A stretch of DNA of 47,547 nt from Caldilineaceae bacterium SB0664_bin_27. Lineage in GTDB: Bacteria > Chloroflexota > Anaerolineae > Caldilineales > Caldilineaceae. The position numbers and the translations under genes were made by a program. Below, piece after piece: positions 35,541 through 44,271 of the stretch. The stretch lies in contig VXRG01000023.1 in NCBI GenBank assembly GCA_009838625.1, positions 1 through 47,547 of the forward strand. The letters are read 5' to 3'. The notes beneath the pieces are model-generated. The model did not search any database, had not been told where the DNA came from, and saw only the letters and a program-made list of their open reading frames with translations. Numbering within the stretch: the first letter of the stretch is position 1; the number at the start of each line of letters is the position of its first letter.

Positions 35541-35811
35541 GGGGTAGTCCGGGCTTAACAAGAAAGCACATTGGCACGCCCCTTTGCGTAGCAACCGCTT
35601 CTGTGGTCCTCGTGCCCCGATGGCCCGGGCAATTAGGTCAAATAGGGGTTCGACGGCAGTGCGTCGTCAGCACAAATTGGCCGCCATTTGAGGCTAGCTG
35701 ATGAGGCTTTTATGGCTGTAAGCAGAGCAGACTTGCACCCATTTGCGTGCCGGGGTGCGGAGCAGAACACAGAGAAACGTATCCCCCGACTGCAGAAAGA
35801 ATAGGCGCCAG
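35541..35811. other. 271-base gap before the dynamin-like pair
   Basis: No gene and no clear promoter were found. The frame of the next gene is open from about 35743, but the ATG at 35812 begins the first sequence that looks coding. Confidence 0.4.
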
Positions 35812-38019
35812 ATGAAAAAACCTATGATACCCAAAGCTGTTCATCAGAAGATGCGACGCCCCAAATCAGAGCGCCCGGACGTGACTCAACTCAAAGAGAT
35901 CGGAACTGCCGCCGATTCCGAAAAACCCTTGCCTCAAAGCGCTGTGTCCCCAGAGGTAAAGGCCGCGCTCGACCGTTGTGCCGAGGCCGCCGAAGACGGT
36001 TTTCAGAAAGCTGAGGGCTACCTCAAACGCAGCAAAGAAGTGATTGAACAGGCAGGCACCTTAATCAATAACATCGCAAAGAAGCATGACAAAAACAAGG
36101 CTAATGCCCCATTGCTCGCGGATCTGAAGCAGGTCATAGTGGATCTGGAATCCACTCACGCCGAGATAGACAATATAGTCAGGGAGAAGCGTAGGAAACT
36201 GAAGAGTTTCAACATAACCCTATTTGGGCGCACAATGGTTGGCAAGTCCACTCTGATGGAAGTCCTGACCCACGGCAGTGGCGAATCGATTGGTTCGGGC
36301 GCCCAGCGCACAACCCGCGACGTACGATCTTATCTGTGGCAGGGCTTGACCGTAACCGATGTCCCGGGTGTGGCGGCATTCGGCGGCGAGGCCGATGAGG
36401 AGATCGCCTTCAACGCCGCCAAACAGGCCGATCTGATCCTCTTTCTGATTTCAGATGACGCGCCCCAACCGTCCGAAGCCAAGCGCCTAGGCCGACTCCG
36501 CAAATGGGGAATCCCCATATTGGGCATCGTAAACGTAAAGTGGGGGCTTGAAGGCGAGATTGCAATCAAACATTTCATCCACAAGCAGGACAAGATCTTT
36601 GACGATGAAAGACTGCGCGGTCTCTTCGCACAGTTCAATGAATTGGCTGATAAGCACACACCGGGACGAGAATTGCCGTTCATACCTACCCACCTTAATG
36701 CTCGTTTTCTTGCCAGCCGATGTGAAAACAGTGCGCTGACGAGTGAACTGGCGGCCGCGAGTCGATTCAGCCATGTGGAGGAGAGTATCCTGAACGAAAT
36801 CATCACGAACGGGCCTTTTCTCCGCATGCGCAGCTTCCTACATGGCGCCACTGAGTCCACTCTGGAAACCAGCGAAGCTTTGCTGCAGGTATCTACCCTG
36901 TTGGAGGAAATGCATCTCCGCCTCGTCGACCGGAAAGGGGAGCTGGATTCCTGGCGGAACAGCTTTCAGCTCCAGGCCCGTCAGCGATTGAAGCAGACGC
37001 AGCAGGAGACCATCGGCAAACTACGAAACGAGATTCGGCCCTTCGCTGCCGCGCACTGGCATAGGGAAAACGCAAATAAAGATTGGGAAGCCCGAATCGA
37101 GTCAGAGCAAATCGAGACTAAATTTCGCATTTTACAGGAAAACCTCGTAAGCGATTGTTTGACACGCTTGCAAGAGGTCGAGGCCGACACGAGGGCAGAG
37201 ATAGATTTAATGGCAATCACTATTCAAGCGGCCGTAATTGAAGCCAAGCGATTTGGCGCGCATGGGCAGTCGAGAAAGTGGTTACGGGAAAATATCGGCG
37301 ACGCGCTCCTCGCCATCGTCGCTGTTCTTCTAATTGGCGGTGGTATCGGTTCTGTCGCAGTTCTGGTCGCGACAGTTGTTGGCTCTTTTCTAGGCAGGTT
37401 GTACCAGCACCATATGAGAACCAAGAAAGAAGCCATCGCTGAAATGACGGAGCAGATGCAGAGTCAATTGGACGCCATACAAGAAAGCGTGGCCGAAACA
37501 TTTGACAAGTGGTTCACTCAACAAATAATTGCAGAAGTGGTTGAAAGATTTATACAGAGCATTAGCGACTTGGCCCAAACCAGCACCGATGCCGCCGCCG
37601 TCTGCCGCGAAACCGCCTGGAGCCAGAACGATGTGTTGCTGGATCTCAACCGCCAGAATATAGAAGATGCGCTGCGACACATTGGCCTTGACTTTGCGGT
37701 ACCTACCATCCTCAAGGTCGCTCGAATTCCCGGCCAGGCTATCGTAATGGCGACCGCCGGAAAACGTCAACTGCCCGATGCTGCTATTACCGCCCTCGAG
37801 GCGCAGTTCAACGAATCCGTAAAACAGCTGTCAGGGACCCTACATCCGCCATCTATAATCCAAGAGGTGGTCGGCGGGTATCAACTCAACGGCTCTATCG
37901 ATTTCGACGAAACAAGACACACAGCGCGCCTCACTTGGAAAGTGCAGGACAGTGAGGCGCGTGTGCGCATGCAGTTGGCCCGTCAACTAGCTGGATTCCA
38001 CATTGTCAGTAAAGTGTAA
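35812..38019 (+). CDS. Dynamin-like GTPase with membrane hairpin (first of a pair)
   Basis: Bacterial dynamin-superfamily protein of 735 residues. A helical lead of about 130 residues precedes the GTPase: G1 GRTMVGKS at 139-146, G2-like TTRD at 167-170, G3 DVPG at 183-186, and NVKW at 241-244 where NKxD is usual. After it comes a long helical region, then a hydrophobic hairpin (IGDALLAIVAVLLIGGGIG and VAVLVATVVGSFLG, about residues 495-530) fitting a membrane paddle, and a further helical end. Such proteins bend, fuse or sever membranes in a GTP-dependent way. The start is not marked by a good ribosome site. The second dynamin gene follows at once, so they likely act as a heteromer, as Campylobacter DLP1/DLP2 do. 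Codon use is less C-ending than in neighbours. Confidence 0.88.
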   Translation: MKKPMIPKAVHQKMRRPKSERPDVTQLKEIGTAADSEKPLPQSAVSPEVKAALDRCAEAAEDGFQKAEGYLKRSKEVIEQAGTLINNIAKKHDKNKANAPLLADLKQVIVDLESTHAEIDNIVREKRRKLKSFNITLFGRTMVGKSTLMEVLTHGSGESIGSGAQRTTRDVRSYLWQGLTVTDVPGVAAFGGEADEEIAFNAAKQADLILFLISDDAPQPSEAKRLGRLRKWGIPILGIVNVKWGLEGEIAIKHFIHKQDKIFDDERLRGLFAQFNELADKHTPGRELPFIPTHLNARFLASRCENSALTSELAAASRFSHVEESILNEIITNGPFLRMRSFLHGATESTLETSEALLQVSTLLEEMHLRLVDRKGELDSWRNSFQLQARQRLKQTQQETIGKLRNEIRPFAAAHWHRENANKDWEARIESEQIETKFRILQENLVSDCLTRLQEVEADTRAEIDLMAITIQAAVIEAKRFGAHGQSRKWLRENIGDALLAIVAVLLIGGGIGSVAVLVATVVGSFLGRLYQHHMRTKKEAIAEMTEQMQSQLDAIQESVAETFDKWFTQQIIAEVVERFIQSISDLAQTSTDAAAVCRETAWSQNDVLLDLNRQNIEDALRHIGLDFAVPTILKVARIPGQAIVMATAGKRQLPDAAITALEAQFNESVKQLSGTLHPPSIIQEVVGGYQLNGSIDFDETRHTARLTWKVQDSEARVRMQLARQLAGFHIVSKV

Positions 38020-38029
38020 GGGTATCTTA

Positions 38030-39718
38030 GTGCCACAACTACAAGCCCACATTTGGGCGCAAAAAACAGAAGCCCTTCTCGAGGAAGCCCGTCTTGCAAT
38101 TGGCCAGTCTCAGTCAGATTCGGTGCAGCAATTGGCTGACCGCCTCCCCGTTCTCAGCGCAGACCAGGATGCGCCAATCAGCTTAGCTCTGGCCGGACAA
38201 TATAGCGCCGGCAAGTCCACTATCCTGAAGGCCCTAACCGGACGGAACGACATTGCCACCGGGGCCGAAATCGTAACCGCGGAAACAAGGTTTTTCGACT
38301 GGAATGGCGTATCCATTATCGACACACCTGGCATCCACACCGACATCCGACCGGAACATGACGAAATCACATATGACGCGATTAGCAACGCCGACTTGAT
38401 GATGTTCGTCATCACAAATGAACTGTTCGATAGTTATGTGAGCCAGCACTACCGCAAACTTACAATCGATCGGTCAAAGGGACATGAAACCATTCTGGTC
38501 GTCAACAAAATGGCGCGTCATGCCGCTGGCAATGCACCCGAGAGCCGCAAAAGGCTTACTGAAGACTTGCGCCCGGCGTTATGCCCCTTCACCCCAGAAC
38601 AACTGCGCATAACTTTCATTGATGCTCTCAGCGCCTTAGAAGCAATGACGGAAGAACACGCTGAATCCGCGGCTTACCTGGAACAGGTAGGCAACCTAGA
38701 TTCTCTCATCGACAACATCGATGCCTTCGTACACGAAAAGGGGCTACACGCGCGCCACACGACCGCTCTCTACGCCATCGATCAGGTTTTACAGACTGCC
38801 ATCCAGAGCGAACCTACCGAAGACCCGGACGCCGATGCCATGGCGCTTGTCTACAACCGGACTATCCGTCACTTCGACGACGCAAAGACGACCCTCCAAG
38901 GGGCCGTCGAATTGGCGATTTCACATACAAAGTTTTCTTTCGTGGAAGCCGGGACCGAGTGGGCCGAACAAATCGACAGGAAAGGGAAAGACTACGAATT
39001 TGAGGCAACGTCCCAAACCGCTGAGAATAAGGTTCAGGAAGCACTCGAAGAGTTGTCCAAAGGCTTTGAAAAGGCTTTGGGCAACAGCTTGCCGGATTTG
39101 GCGGAAGACATAAATGCGGTCTTGAACACGAAGCTTTTCAATCAAACGAAGGAAAATCTGAGCGCCACACTCGACAAAAAGGAGTGGAGCCCGTCCTCGG
39201 AGGCTGCTTGGAAGGGGTTAGAGCTTCTCAGCCTGATTGCGAGTCACTTCGCTCCCAGCCCAGACGCTTCTAGTCAGGGCGCCACAGGGCTTGACCGACT
39301 TCAAAGAAGCCCTGCCTTCGCGAAAGTTCTTGAGATTGGCAAATCACTTGGCATTCGCTCTCAGAACCGGACAGGCATCCGCATCACCAGTGTCGTCGGC
39401 TATACAGTTCCTGTCCTACAATTGGCGGGAGTGGTTATAACCGCCTTCGAAGAGGCTAGACGAAATGCGGACGCAGAGAAAATGCAGCAAGAGGTCTTGG
39501 ACGCGTTCGATGAACTGGCCGAACAGGTCGGCAGTGAAGCACAGGAAAGGGCAGAGGAAATCATCAACGAATTGGTTGCAAAACCTTTACAGGAATTCAC
39601 AGAAGCGCGGCTACAACTCAACCAGCTTCGCCAAGAGAAAAGCTCCCAGATAAGAAGGCTCAACGAGGTCAGCGCCAGAGTCAATACGCTGATTCGCCAC
39701 ATTCACGCGGAGAAGTAA
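38030..39718 (+). CDS. Dynamin-like GTPase (second of a pair)
   Basis: Dynamin-superfamily protein of 562 residues. The start is taken as GTG at 38030, ten bases after the upstream stop, with AAGGG about 8 bases before it; a TTG at 38003 overlapping the upstream gene is the alternative. The GTPase lies close to the N-terminus: G1 GQYSAGKS at 56-63, G2 with T in TAETRFF, G3 DTPG at 98-101 and G4-like NKMA at 159-162. The rest is mostly helical with a weakly hydrophobic segment (VVGYTVPVLQLAGVVITAF) that could be a membrane paddle. The pattern resembles LeoA-type proteins. Tight spacing implies fixed stoichiometry with the first protein. Possible tasks: vesicle release, membrane repair or phage defence; none is shown by sequence. 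Confidence 0.88.
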   Translation: MPQLQAHIWAQKTEALLEEARLAIGQSQSDSVQQLADRLPVLSADQDAPISLALAGQYSAGKSTILKALTGRNDIATGAEIVTAETRFFDWNGVSIIDTPGIHTDIRPEHDEITYDAISNADLMMFVITNELFDSYVSQHYRKLTIDRSKGHETILVVNKMARHAAGNAPESRKRLTEDLRPALCPFTPEQLRITFIDALSALEAMTEEHAESAAYLEQVGNLDSLIDNIDAFVHEKGLHARHTTALYAIDQVLQTAIQSEPTEDPDADAMALVYNRTIRHFDDAKTTLQGAVELAISHTKFSFVEAGTEWAEQIDRKGKDYEFEATSQTAENKVQEALEELSKGFEKALGNSLPDLAEDINAVLNTKLFNQTKENLSATLDKKEWSPSSEAAWKGLELLSLIASHFAPSPDASSQGATGLDRLQRSPAFAKVLEIGKSLGIRSQNRTGIRITSVVGYTVPVLQLAGVVITAFEEARRNADAEKMQQEVLDAFDELAEQVGSEAQERAEEIINELVAKPLQEFTEARLQLNQLRQEKSSQIRRLNEVSARVNTLIRHIHAEK

Positions 39719-39771
39719 AACGATTACCCACTGCTTTGGAGAAGCCATCAAGCTTGCTGGACTGGGAATCA

Positions 39772-39808
39772 GGTCTTTTCACCCGCGTTACGCAATACGG
39801 AAAAGACC
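39772..39808. terminator. Hairpin between convergent dynamin and glnS genes
   Basis: GGTCTTTTC (39772-39780) and GAAAAGACC (39800-39808) are perfect 9-base arms around a 19-base loop that itself holds GCG-TTA-CGC. It lies between two converging genes and could stop transcription from both sides. Confidence 0.65.
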
Positions 39809-39886
39809 CCGCTTTCATACCCCAACGAACATTGTTGTGTTGATGGAGTTTCCCCCCGGGGTTACCCTTCACTTCGCCTTTTGGAC

Positions 39887-41575
39887 TCACCGGCCTCGCC
39901 GACGAGCCTGCATCTTCGCCCATGAATCGCGCAGCGTGATGGTGCGGTTGAAGACAAGCCGGTCGCCGGCGCTGTCTGGGTCCAGACAGAAGTAGCCTTT
40001 GCGCTCAAACTGCACGGTCTGACCGATCTCAAGGTCAAGAACACTCGGTTCCAGCTGGACGCGGTCCAACACGGTCAACGAGTTGGGCGACAGGCTGGCC
40101 ATGTAGTCCTGGCCCTCCGGCACGTCGTAGGGATCCTCGACATTGAAGAGACGATCATAGACGCGTACCTGGGCGGGAACGGCATGGTCTGCGCTCACCC
40201 AATGAATCGTGCCGCGCACTTTGCGGCCGTCCGGAGCGTAGCCGCCCCTGGTTTCAGGATCGTAGGTGCAGTGCAGGGCAATGACTTCACCCTGATCGTC
40301 CCTTATGACCTCCTCGCAGCGCACGAAGAAGCCCCAGCGGAGACGGACCTCGCGACCCGGTGCCATGCGGTAAAATCGCCGCGGCGGGTCCTCCATGAAG
40401 TCGTCCCGATCGATATACAGGTTACGGCTGAACGGGACCGACCGGCTGCCAGCGCTTTCATCCTCGGGATTGTTCACCGCGTCGAGCCATTCGGTCTCGC
40501 CTTCGGGGAAATTCGTGATCACGACAGGCAGTGGATTGAGTACTCCCATCACTCGCATTGCGGTACGATTCAACTCCTGCCGAATAAAATGCTCCAGCAG
40601 CTCGATCTCAACTGTGCTGTTGGTGCGGGCGATTCCGACGTGTTGACAGAGGTCTCGCAAGGCCTTGGACGGTACGCCGCGCCGCCGCTGACCGGCCAGC
40701 GTTGGCATGCGCGGGTCGTCCCAGCCGTCTACGTGGCCTTCCTCAACAAGCCGCATGAGGCGCCTCTTGCTGGTCACAATGTAGGTGAACTCCAGCTTGG
40801 CGAACTCGATCTGGCGAGGATGGTAGACGCCCAGGGACTCCAGGTACCAGTCGTACAGGGGGCGGTGGTTCAGGTACTCAAGCGAACAGAGCGAATGAGT
40901 AACGCCTTCAATCGAGTCTGACTGGCCGTGGGCCCAGTCGTACATTGGGTAGATGCACCACTCGTCGCCGGTGCGCTGATGCTCGGCATGGCGGATGCGG
41001 TACATAACGGGGTCGCGCAGGTTGATGTTGGGCGAGGACATATCGATCTTGGCACGCAAAACGCGGGCGCCGTCGGGGAATTCGCCCGCCTTCATCCGCT
41101 GGAACAGATCCAGGTTTTCTTCAACGGATCTGTTCCGATAGGGGCTGTCCGTGCCCGGTTCAGTCAGAGTGCCGCGATGAGCACGAATCTCCTCCTGGCT
41201 GAGATCGTCGACGTAAGCGTGACCATCCTGGACAAGCTGGAGCGCCCACTCGTAAAGTTGACCGAAATAGTCGGAGGCATAGAGGACATTGGCCGGCTCG
41301 TAGCCGAGCCAGCGGATGTCCTTCAGTTGGGCCTCGACGAACTCCTGCTCCTCTTTGAGGGGGTTGGTGTCGTCGAAACGCAAATTGCAAAGGCCGTTGA
41401 ACTCCGCCGCCACCTCGAAATTCAACCCGATTGCCTTGGCATGCCCAATGTGCAGGTAGCCGTTGGGTTCGGGCGGAAAGCGGGTTTGGAAACGCGCATT
41501 GAAGCGCCCGCTGGCAATGTCATCCGCAATCGCTTCGCGAATGAAGTCCTTTGCCGCCACTGTCGAATCGCTCAT
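39887..41575 (-). CDS. glnS: Glutaminyl-tRNA synthetase
   Basis: Class I aminoacyl-tRNA synthetase of 562 residues that charges tRNA-Gln with glutamine directly. The GlnRS-specific opening [15 protein letters not shown] holds HIGH at 42-45; the second signature reads VTSKRRL where MSKRKL-like sequence is usual. The Rossmann core with FDDTNP, the ANDR-like acceptor region and the two C-terminal beta-barrels (ending in [15 protein letters not shown]) are complete. GGGGAG lies 6 bases before the ATG. It is a housekeeping gene on the strand opposite to the dynamin pair and marks the end of that block. No operon partner was seen. Confidence 0.96.
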   Translation of the reverse strand: MSDSTVAAKDFIREAIADDIASGRFNARFQTRFPPEPNGYLHIGHAKAIGLNFEVAAEFNGLCNLRFDDTNPLKEEQEFVEAQLKDIRWLGYEPANVLYASDYFGQLYEWALQLVQDGHAYVDDLSQEEIRAHRGTLTEPGTDSPYRNRSVEENLDLFQRMKAGEFPDGARVLRAKIDMSSPNINLRDPVMYRIRHAEHQRTGDEWCIYPMYDWAHGQSDSIEGVTHSLCSLEYLNHRPLYDWYLESLGVYHPRQIEFAKLEFTYIVTSKRRLMRLVEEGHVDGWDDPRMPTLAGQRRRGVPSKALRDLCQHVGIARTNSTVEIELLEHFIRQELNRTAMRVMGVLNPLPVVITNFPEGETEWLDAVNNPEDESAGSRSVPFSRNLYIDRDDFMEDPPRRFYRMAPGREVRLRWGFFVRCEEVIRDDQGEVIALHCTYDPETRGGYAPDGRKVRGTIHWVSADHAVPAQVRVYDRLFNVEDPYDVPEGQDYMASLSPNSLTVLDRVQLEPSVLDLEIGQTVQFERKGYFCLDPDSAGDRLVFNRTITLRDSWAKMQARRRGR

Positions 41576-41781
41576 CGGTACTCCCCGGTCTAACGTACTA
41601 ACCGCCCGACTTCAACTGCCCTCAGAGCGGTTATCAAAAATCCATGTTTCTCCACAATAACAAAGAAACAATATACATTATCTTCACTGCGCCGGGCAAG
41701 AAACCACAGGCCGCGAAGCATTGAGGCAGAGGCGGTTTGGCGCGGCTGCCTAGCGCTCGCTGCGGGTCACTCTCCGGCCCG

Positions 41782-42627
41782 TCAGATGCCGCTGGCGGCA
41801 GAAAAACCCCCGTCTACGGGAACGACGATGCCTGTAACGAAGCTGGAGGCGTCGCTGGCCAGCCAAATCGCAGCCCCTACCAGTTCATCCGGTTCACCGA
41901 AACGCCCCATCGGCGTATGATCAACGATCTGCTGACCGCGTTCGGTCAGGACTGGGGAATCCCCCGGGCTGGAGGGTGCGTCTTCCTTTATCAACAGGGC
42001 CCGGTTTTGCTCGCCGATGAAGAAGCCGGGCGCAATCGCATTCACGCGCAGTCCCGGCCCGTGCTTTTCAGCCAGGTCGACGGCCAGCCAGCGAGTCAGG
42101 TTGTCGACGGCCGCCTTGGCCGCGGAGTAGCCCATCACCCGCGTCAAGACTTTCTGTGAAGCCATCGACGAGATGTTGATGATCGAGCCTCTGCCCTGCT
42201 CCGCCATCAGTTCGCCGAAAACTTGTGTGGGCAGAACCGTACCGGTGAAATTCAGACCGACGACGCCTTCCAGCGCGTTGCGCGGTACATTGAAAAAGGT
42301 CAGGTCGCCGAAGACGGTGGCGTCGGGTCGGTTGCCCCCTGCGCAGTTGATAAGCACGTCAACGCTTCCCCACTCGTCAAGCAATATCTGTCGTGCCGCC
42401 CGCAGACTCGCCTCATCCAAAACGTCTGCCGGCAGCGGGATGGCATCGTGGTCGGCCGCTGTGATTTCACCGGCAACCTCGGTGGCTTTGGCCTCTCGCC
42501 GCCCCAGGATGGCGACGCGCGCGCCGGCCTCGGCCAGTCCGCGGGCCATCGCGCCTCCCAAGACTCCTGTGCCGCCGGTGATGACGGCAACCTTCCCATC
42601 AAGTGAAAACTGTTCTCTTGAACTCAT
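41782..42627 (-). CDS. Short-chain dehydrogenase, D-mannonate oxidoreductase candidate
   Basis: SDR enzyme of 281 residues. The cofactor motif is TGGTGVLGG, then NCAGG for the NNAG position, the catalytic serine in INISSMASQ and Y-x-x-x-K in YSAAKAA. The long inserts after the NCAGG strand (NRPDATVFGDLTFFNV) and near the C-terminus match the SDR-type D-mannonate oxidoreductases found beside uronate isomerase genes, which turn D-fructuronate into D-mannonate with NADH. The start is the second of two ATG codons: AAGGAG is 6 bases before 42627 but touches the first. It is transcribed away from uxaC, with a shared 184-base region between them, which supports the assignment. Confidence 0.85.
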   Translation of the reverse strand: MSSREQFSLDGKVAVITGGTGVLGGAMARGLAEAGARVAILGRREAKATEVAGEITAADHDAIPLPADVLDEASLRAARQILLDEWGSVDVLINCAGGNRPDATVFGDLTFFNVPRNALEGVVGLNFTGTVLPTQVFGELMAEQGRGSIINISSMASQKVLTRVMGYSAAKAAVDNLTRWLAVDLAEKHGPGLRVNAIAPGFFIGEQNRALLIKEDAPSSPGDSPVLTERGQQIVDHTPMGRFGEPDELVGAAIWLASDASSFVTGIVVPVDGGFSAASGI

Positions 42628-42712
42628 GGCCATCTCCTTGCATTGTAAGAAGGGAAAGAGAAGGATGCTTCTTCATGCGCGTCCCTCCTCGCCCTTAGTG
42701 GTTTCATTCAGC

Positions 42713-42718
42713 TATAAT
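42713..42718 (+). promoter_or_regulatory. Candidate -10 element of uxaC
   Basis: TATAAT lies 94 bases before the chosen start at 42812 in the divergent region. No good -35 was found at 16-18 bases upstream, so an activator may be needed. Confidence 0.4.
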
Positions 42719-42811
42719 CAGTGAAGAGTGACAATCGGACAAAGGACTCTTTTCGGCCGGTCCACAGAATTCAATCTTACGCCAAATCCGTGCGAACGAA
42801 AGGAAACTTTT

Positions 42812-44254
42812 GTGAATTCGTCTTTGAGCAATTATATGCCCGAACGGGCTGAGCGGTATTTCAGCGGCGGCGCCGACCAACGAACTGTAGCTCGCGCACT
42901 CTTCGAGAGCGTGGCCGACCTTCCTCTGATCTGCCCGCACGGCCACGTTGACCCGCTTCTGTTCGCCGATACCAACTACCACTTCGATTCGCCGGCCGAG
43001 TTTTTCCTGATCCCGGATCACTATGTCTTTCGGATGCTGTACTCCCAGGGCGTTCCCCTTGAGGCCCAGGGTGTGCCCATGAATGATGGGGAAGATGCCA
43101 GCGCCGTCGAATCGGATCATCGCAGGATCTGGCAGACCTTCGCCGAAAACTACCATCTGTTTCAAGGTACCCCCACCGGACTATGGCTGCGCGATGAACT
43201 GCACGATCTCTTTGGCATAACCGGGAAACTGACGCCTGCGAACGCCCAGGAGATCTACGACAAGATTTCAGAGCAGTTGGCGGCCCCCGATTTCACGCCC
43301 CGAAAACTGTTTGAACAGTTTCGAGTGGAGGTGCTGACCACGACCGACGCGGCCACGGATAGCCTCGAGCACCACCAGGCGATCCGGGATTCGGACTGGG
43401 ACGGGCGCGTCTATCCAACATTTCGTCCCGACAAGGTCGTGAACGGGATCGATCAGCAGGAGTGGCAGGAACAGGTCGATCTGTTGCGCAGTGTGTCAGG
43501 CGTCGATATTGTCGATTTCCCTTCTTACATTACCGCTCTGGAGCAACGTCGCGATTTCTTCAGAGAGATGGGAGCAACCGCTACCGATCATGCAGCGGAA
43601 ACCCCGCTTACGGCGGTCCTCTCGCCGGGCGAGGCAGATGCAATCTTCCAACGGGGACTTGCGGGAAGCGCAACTGACGGCGACGCCCGGCTCTTCACGG
43701 CTCACATGCTGGTTGAGATGGCCCGCATGAGCAGTGAGGACGGGCTGGTCATGCAGCTTCACCCCGGCTCCATCCGCAATCACAACAGCGCCGTCTTTCA
43801 GCGCTTCGGCGCGGACAAGGGCGCCGACATTCCCCATGGCCTTGACTTCACTCGAAACTTGAAACCGCTCCTGGACCGCTTCGGCTCCCATCCATCACTG
43901 CGCCTGATCCTGTTCACGCTGGACGAAGCAACCAGCGCCAGAGAGCTTGCTCCTCTGGCTGGCCACTACCCGATACTGCGTATAGGCCCGCCCTGGTGGT
44001 TCTACGACAGCATCAACGGAATGCGAAATTTCTTCGCACAGGTGATGGAGACAGCAGGCATATACAACACTGTCGGTTTCAATGACGACACGCGGGCGTT
44101 CGCCTCGATCCCGACCCGGCATGAGCTCTGGCGACGTATCGCCTGCGACTGGCTTGCCTCTTTACTCGTGGAGGGCCAGATCGACGACGAGGATGCCCTT
44201 GCCATGGCGCACGCACTGTCTTACGGCCTTGCGAAGGAGGCTTACAGGTTGTAA
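42812..44254 (+). CDS. uxaC: Uronate isomerase (glucuronate isomerase)
   Basis: Metal-dependent amidohydrolase-fold isomerase of 480 residues that converts D-glucuronate to D-fructuronate (and D-galacturonate to D-tagaturonate). The opening CPHGHVDPLLF carries H43 and H45 of the metal site; later blocks TTDAATDSLEHH, MQLHPGS and GPPWWFYDSINGMR are typical of UxaC. The start is taken as GTG at 42812, with AAAGGA about 8 bases upstream; the frame continues to a GTG at 42728 and an ATG at 42836 is also possible. The SDR gene is divergent, and the dehydrogenase gene converges on it 17 bases later, with a GGGCCGGCCC palindrome at 44255-44264. It anchors the hexuronate interpretation of this end of the window. 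Confidence 0.95.
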   Translation: MNSSLSNYMPERAERYFSGGADQRTVARALFESVADLPLICPHGHVDPLLFADTNYHFDSPAEFFLIPDHYVFRMLYSQGVPLEAQGVPMNDGEDASAVESDHRRIWQTFAENYHLFQGTPTGLWLRDELHDLFGITGKLTPANAQEIYDKISEQLAAPDFTPRKLFEQFRVEVLTTTDAATDSLEHHQAIRDSDWDGRVYPTFRPDKVVNGIDQQEWQEQVDLLRSVSGVDIVDFPSYITALEQRRDFFREMGATATDHAAETPLTAVLSPGEADAIFQRGLAGSATDGDARLFTAHMLVEMARMSSEDGLVMQLHPGSIRNHNSAVFQRFGADKGADIPHGLDFTRNLKPLLDRFGSHPSLRLILFTLDEATSARELAPLAGHYPILRIGPPWWFYDSINGMRNFFAQVMETAGIYNTVGFNDDTRAFASIPTRHELWRRIACDWLASLLVEGQIDDEDALAMAHALSYGLAKEAYRL

Positions 44255-44271
44255 GGGCCGGCCCTGAAGCG

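Noticed and set aside
35600..35700. Possible tRNA because of a GGGGTTCGACGG segment resembling a T-arm
   Set aside because: Flanking bases do not pair into a T-stem, and no acceptor stem or anticodon arm could be laid out.
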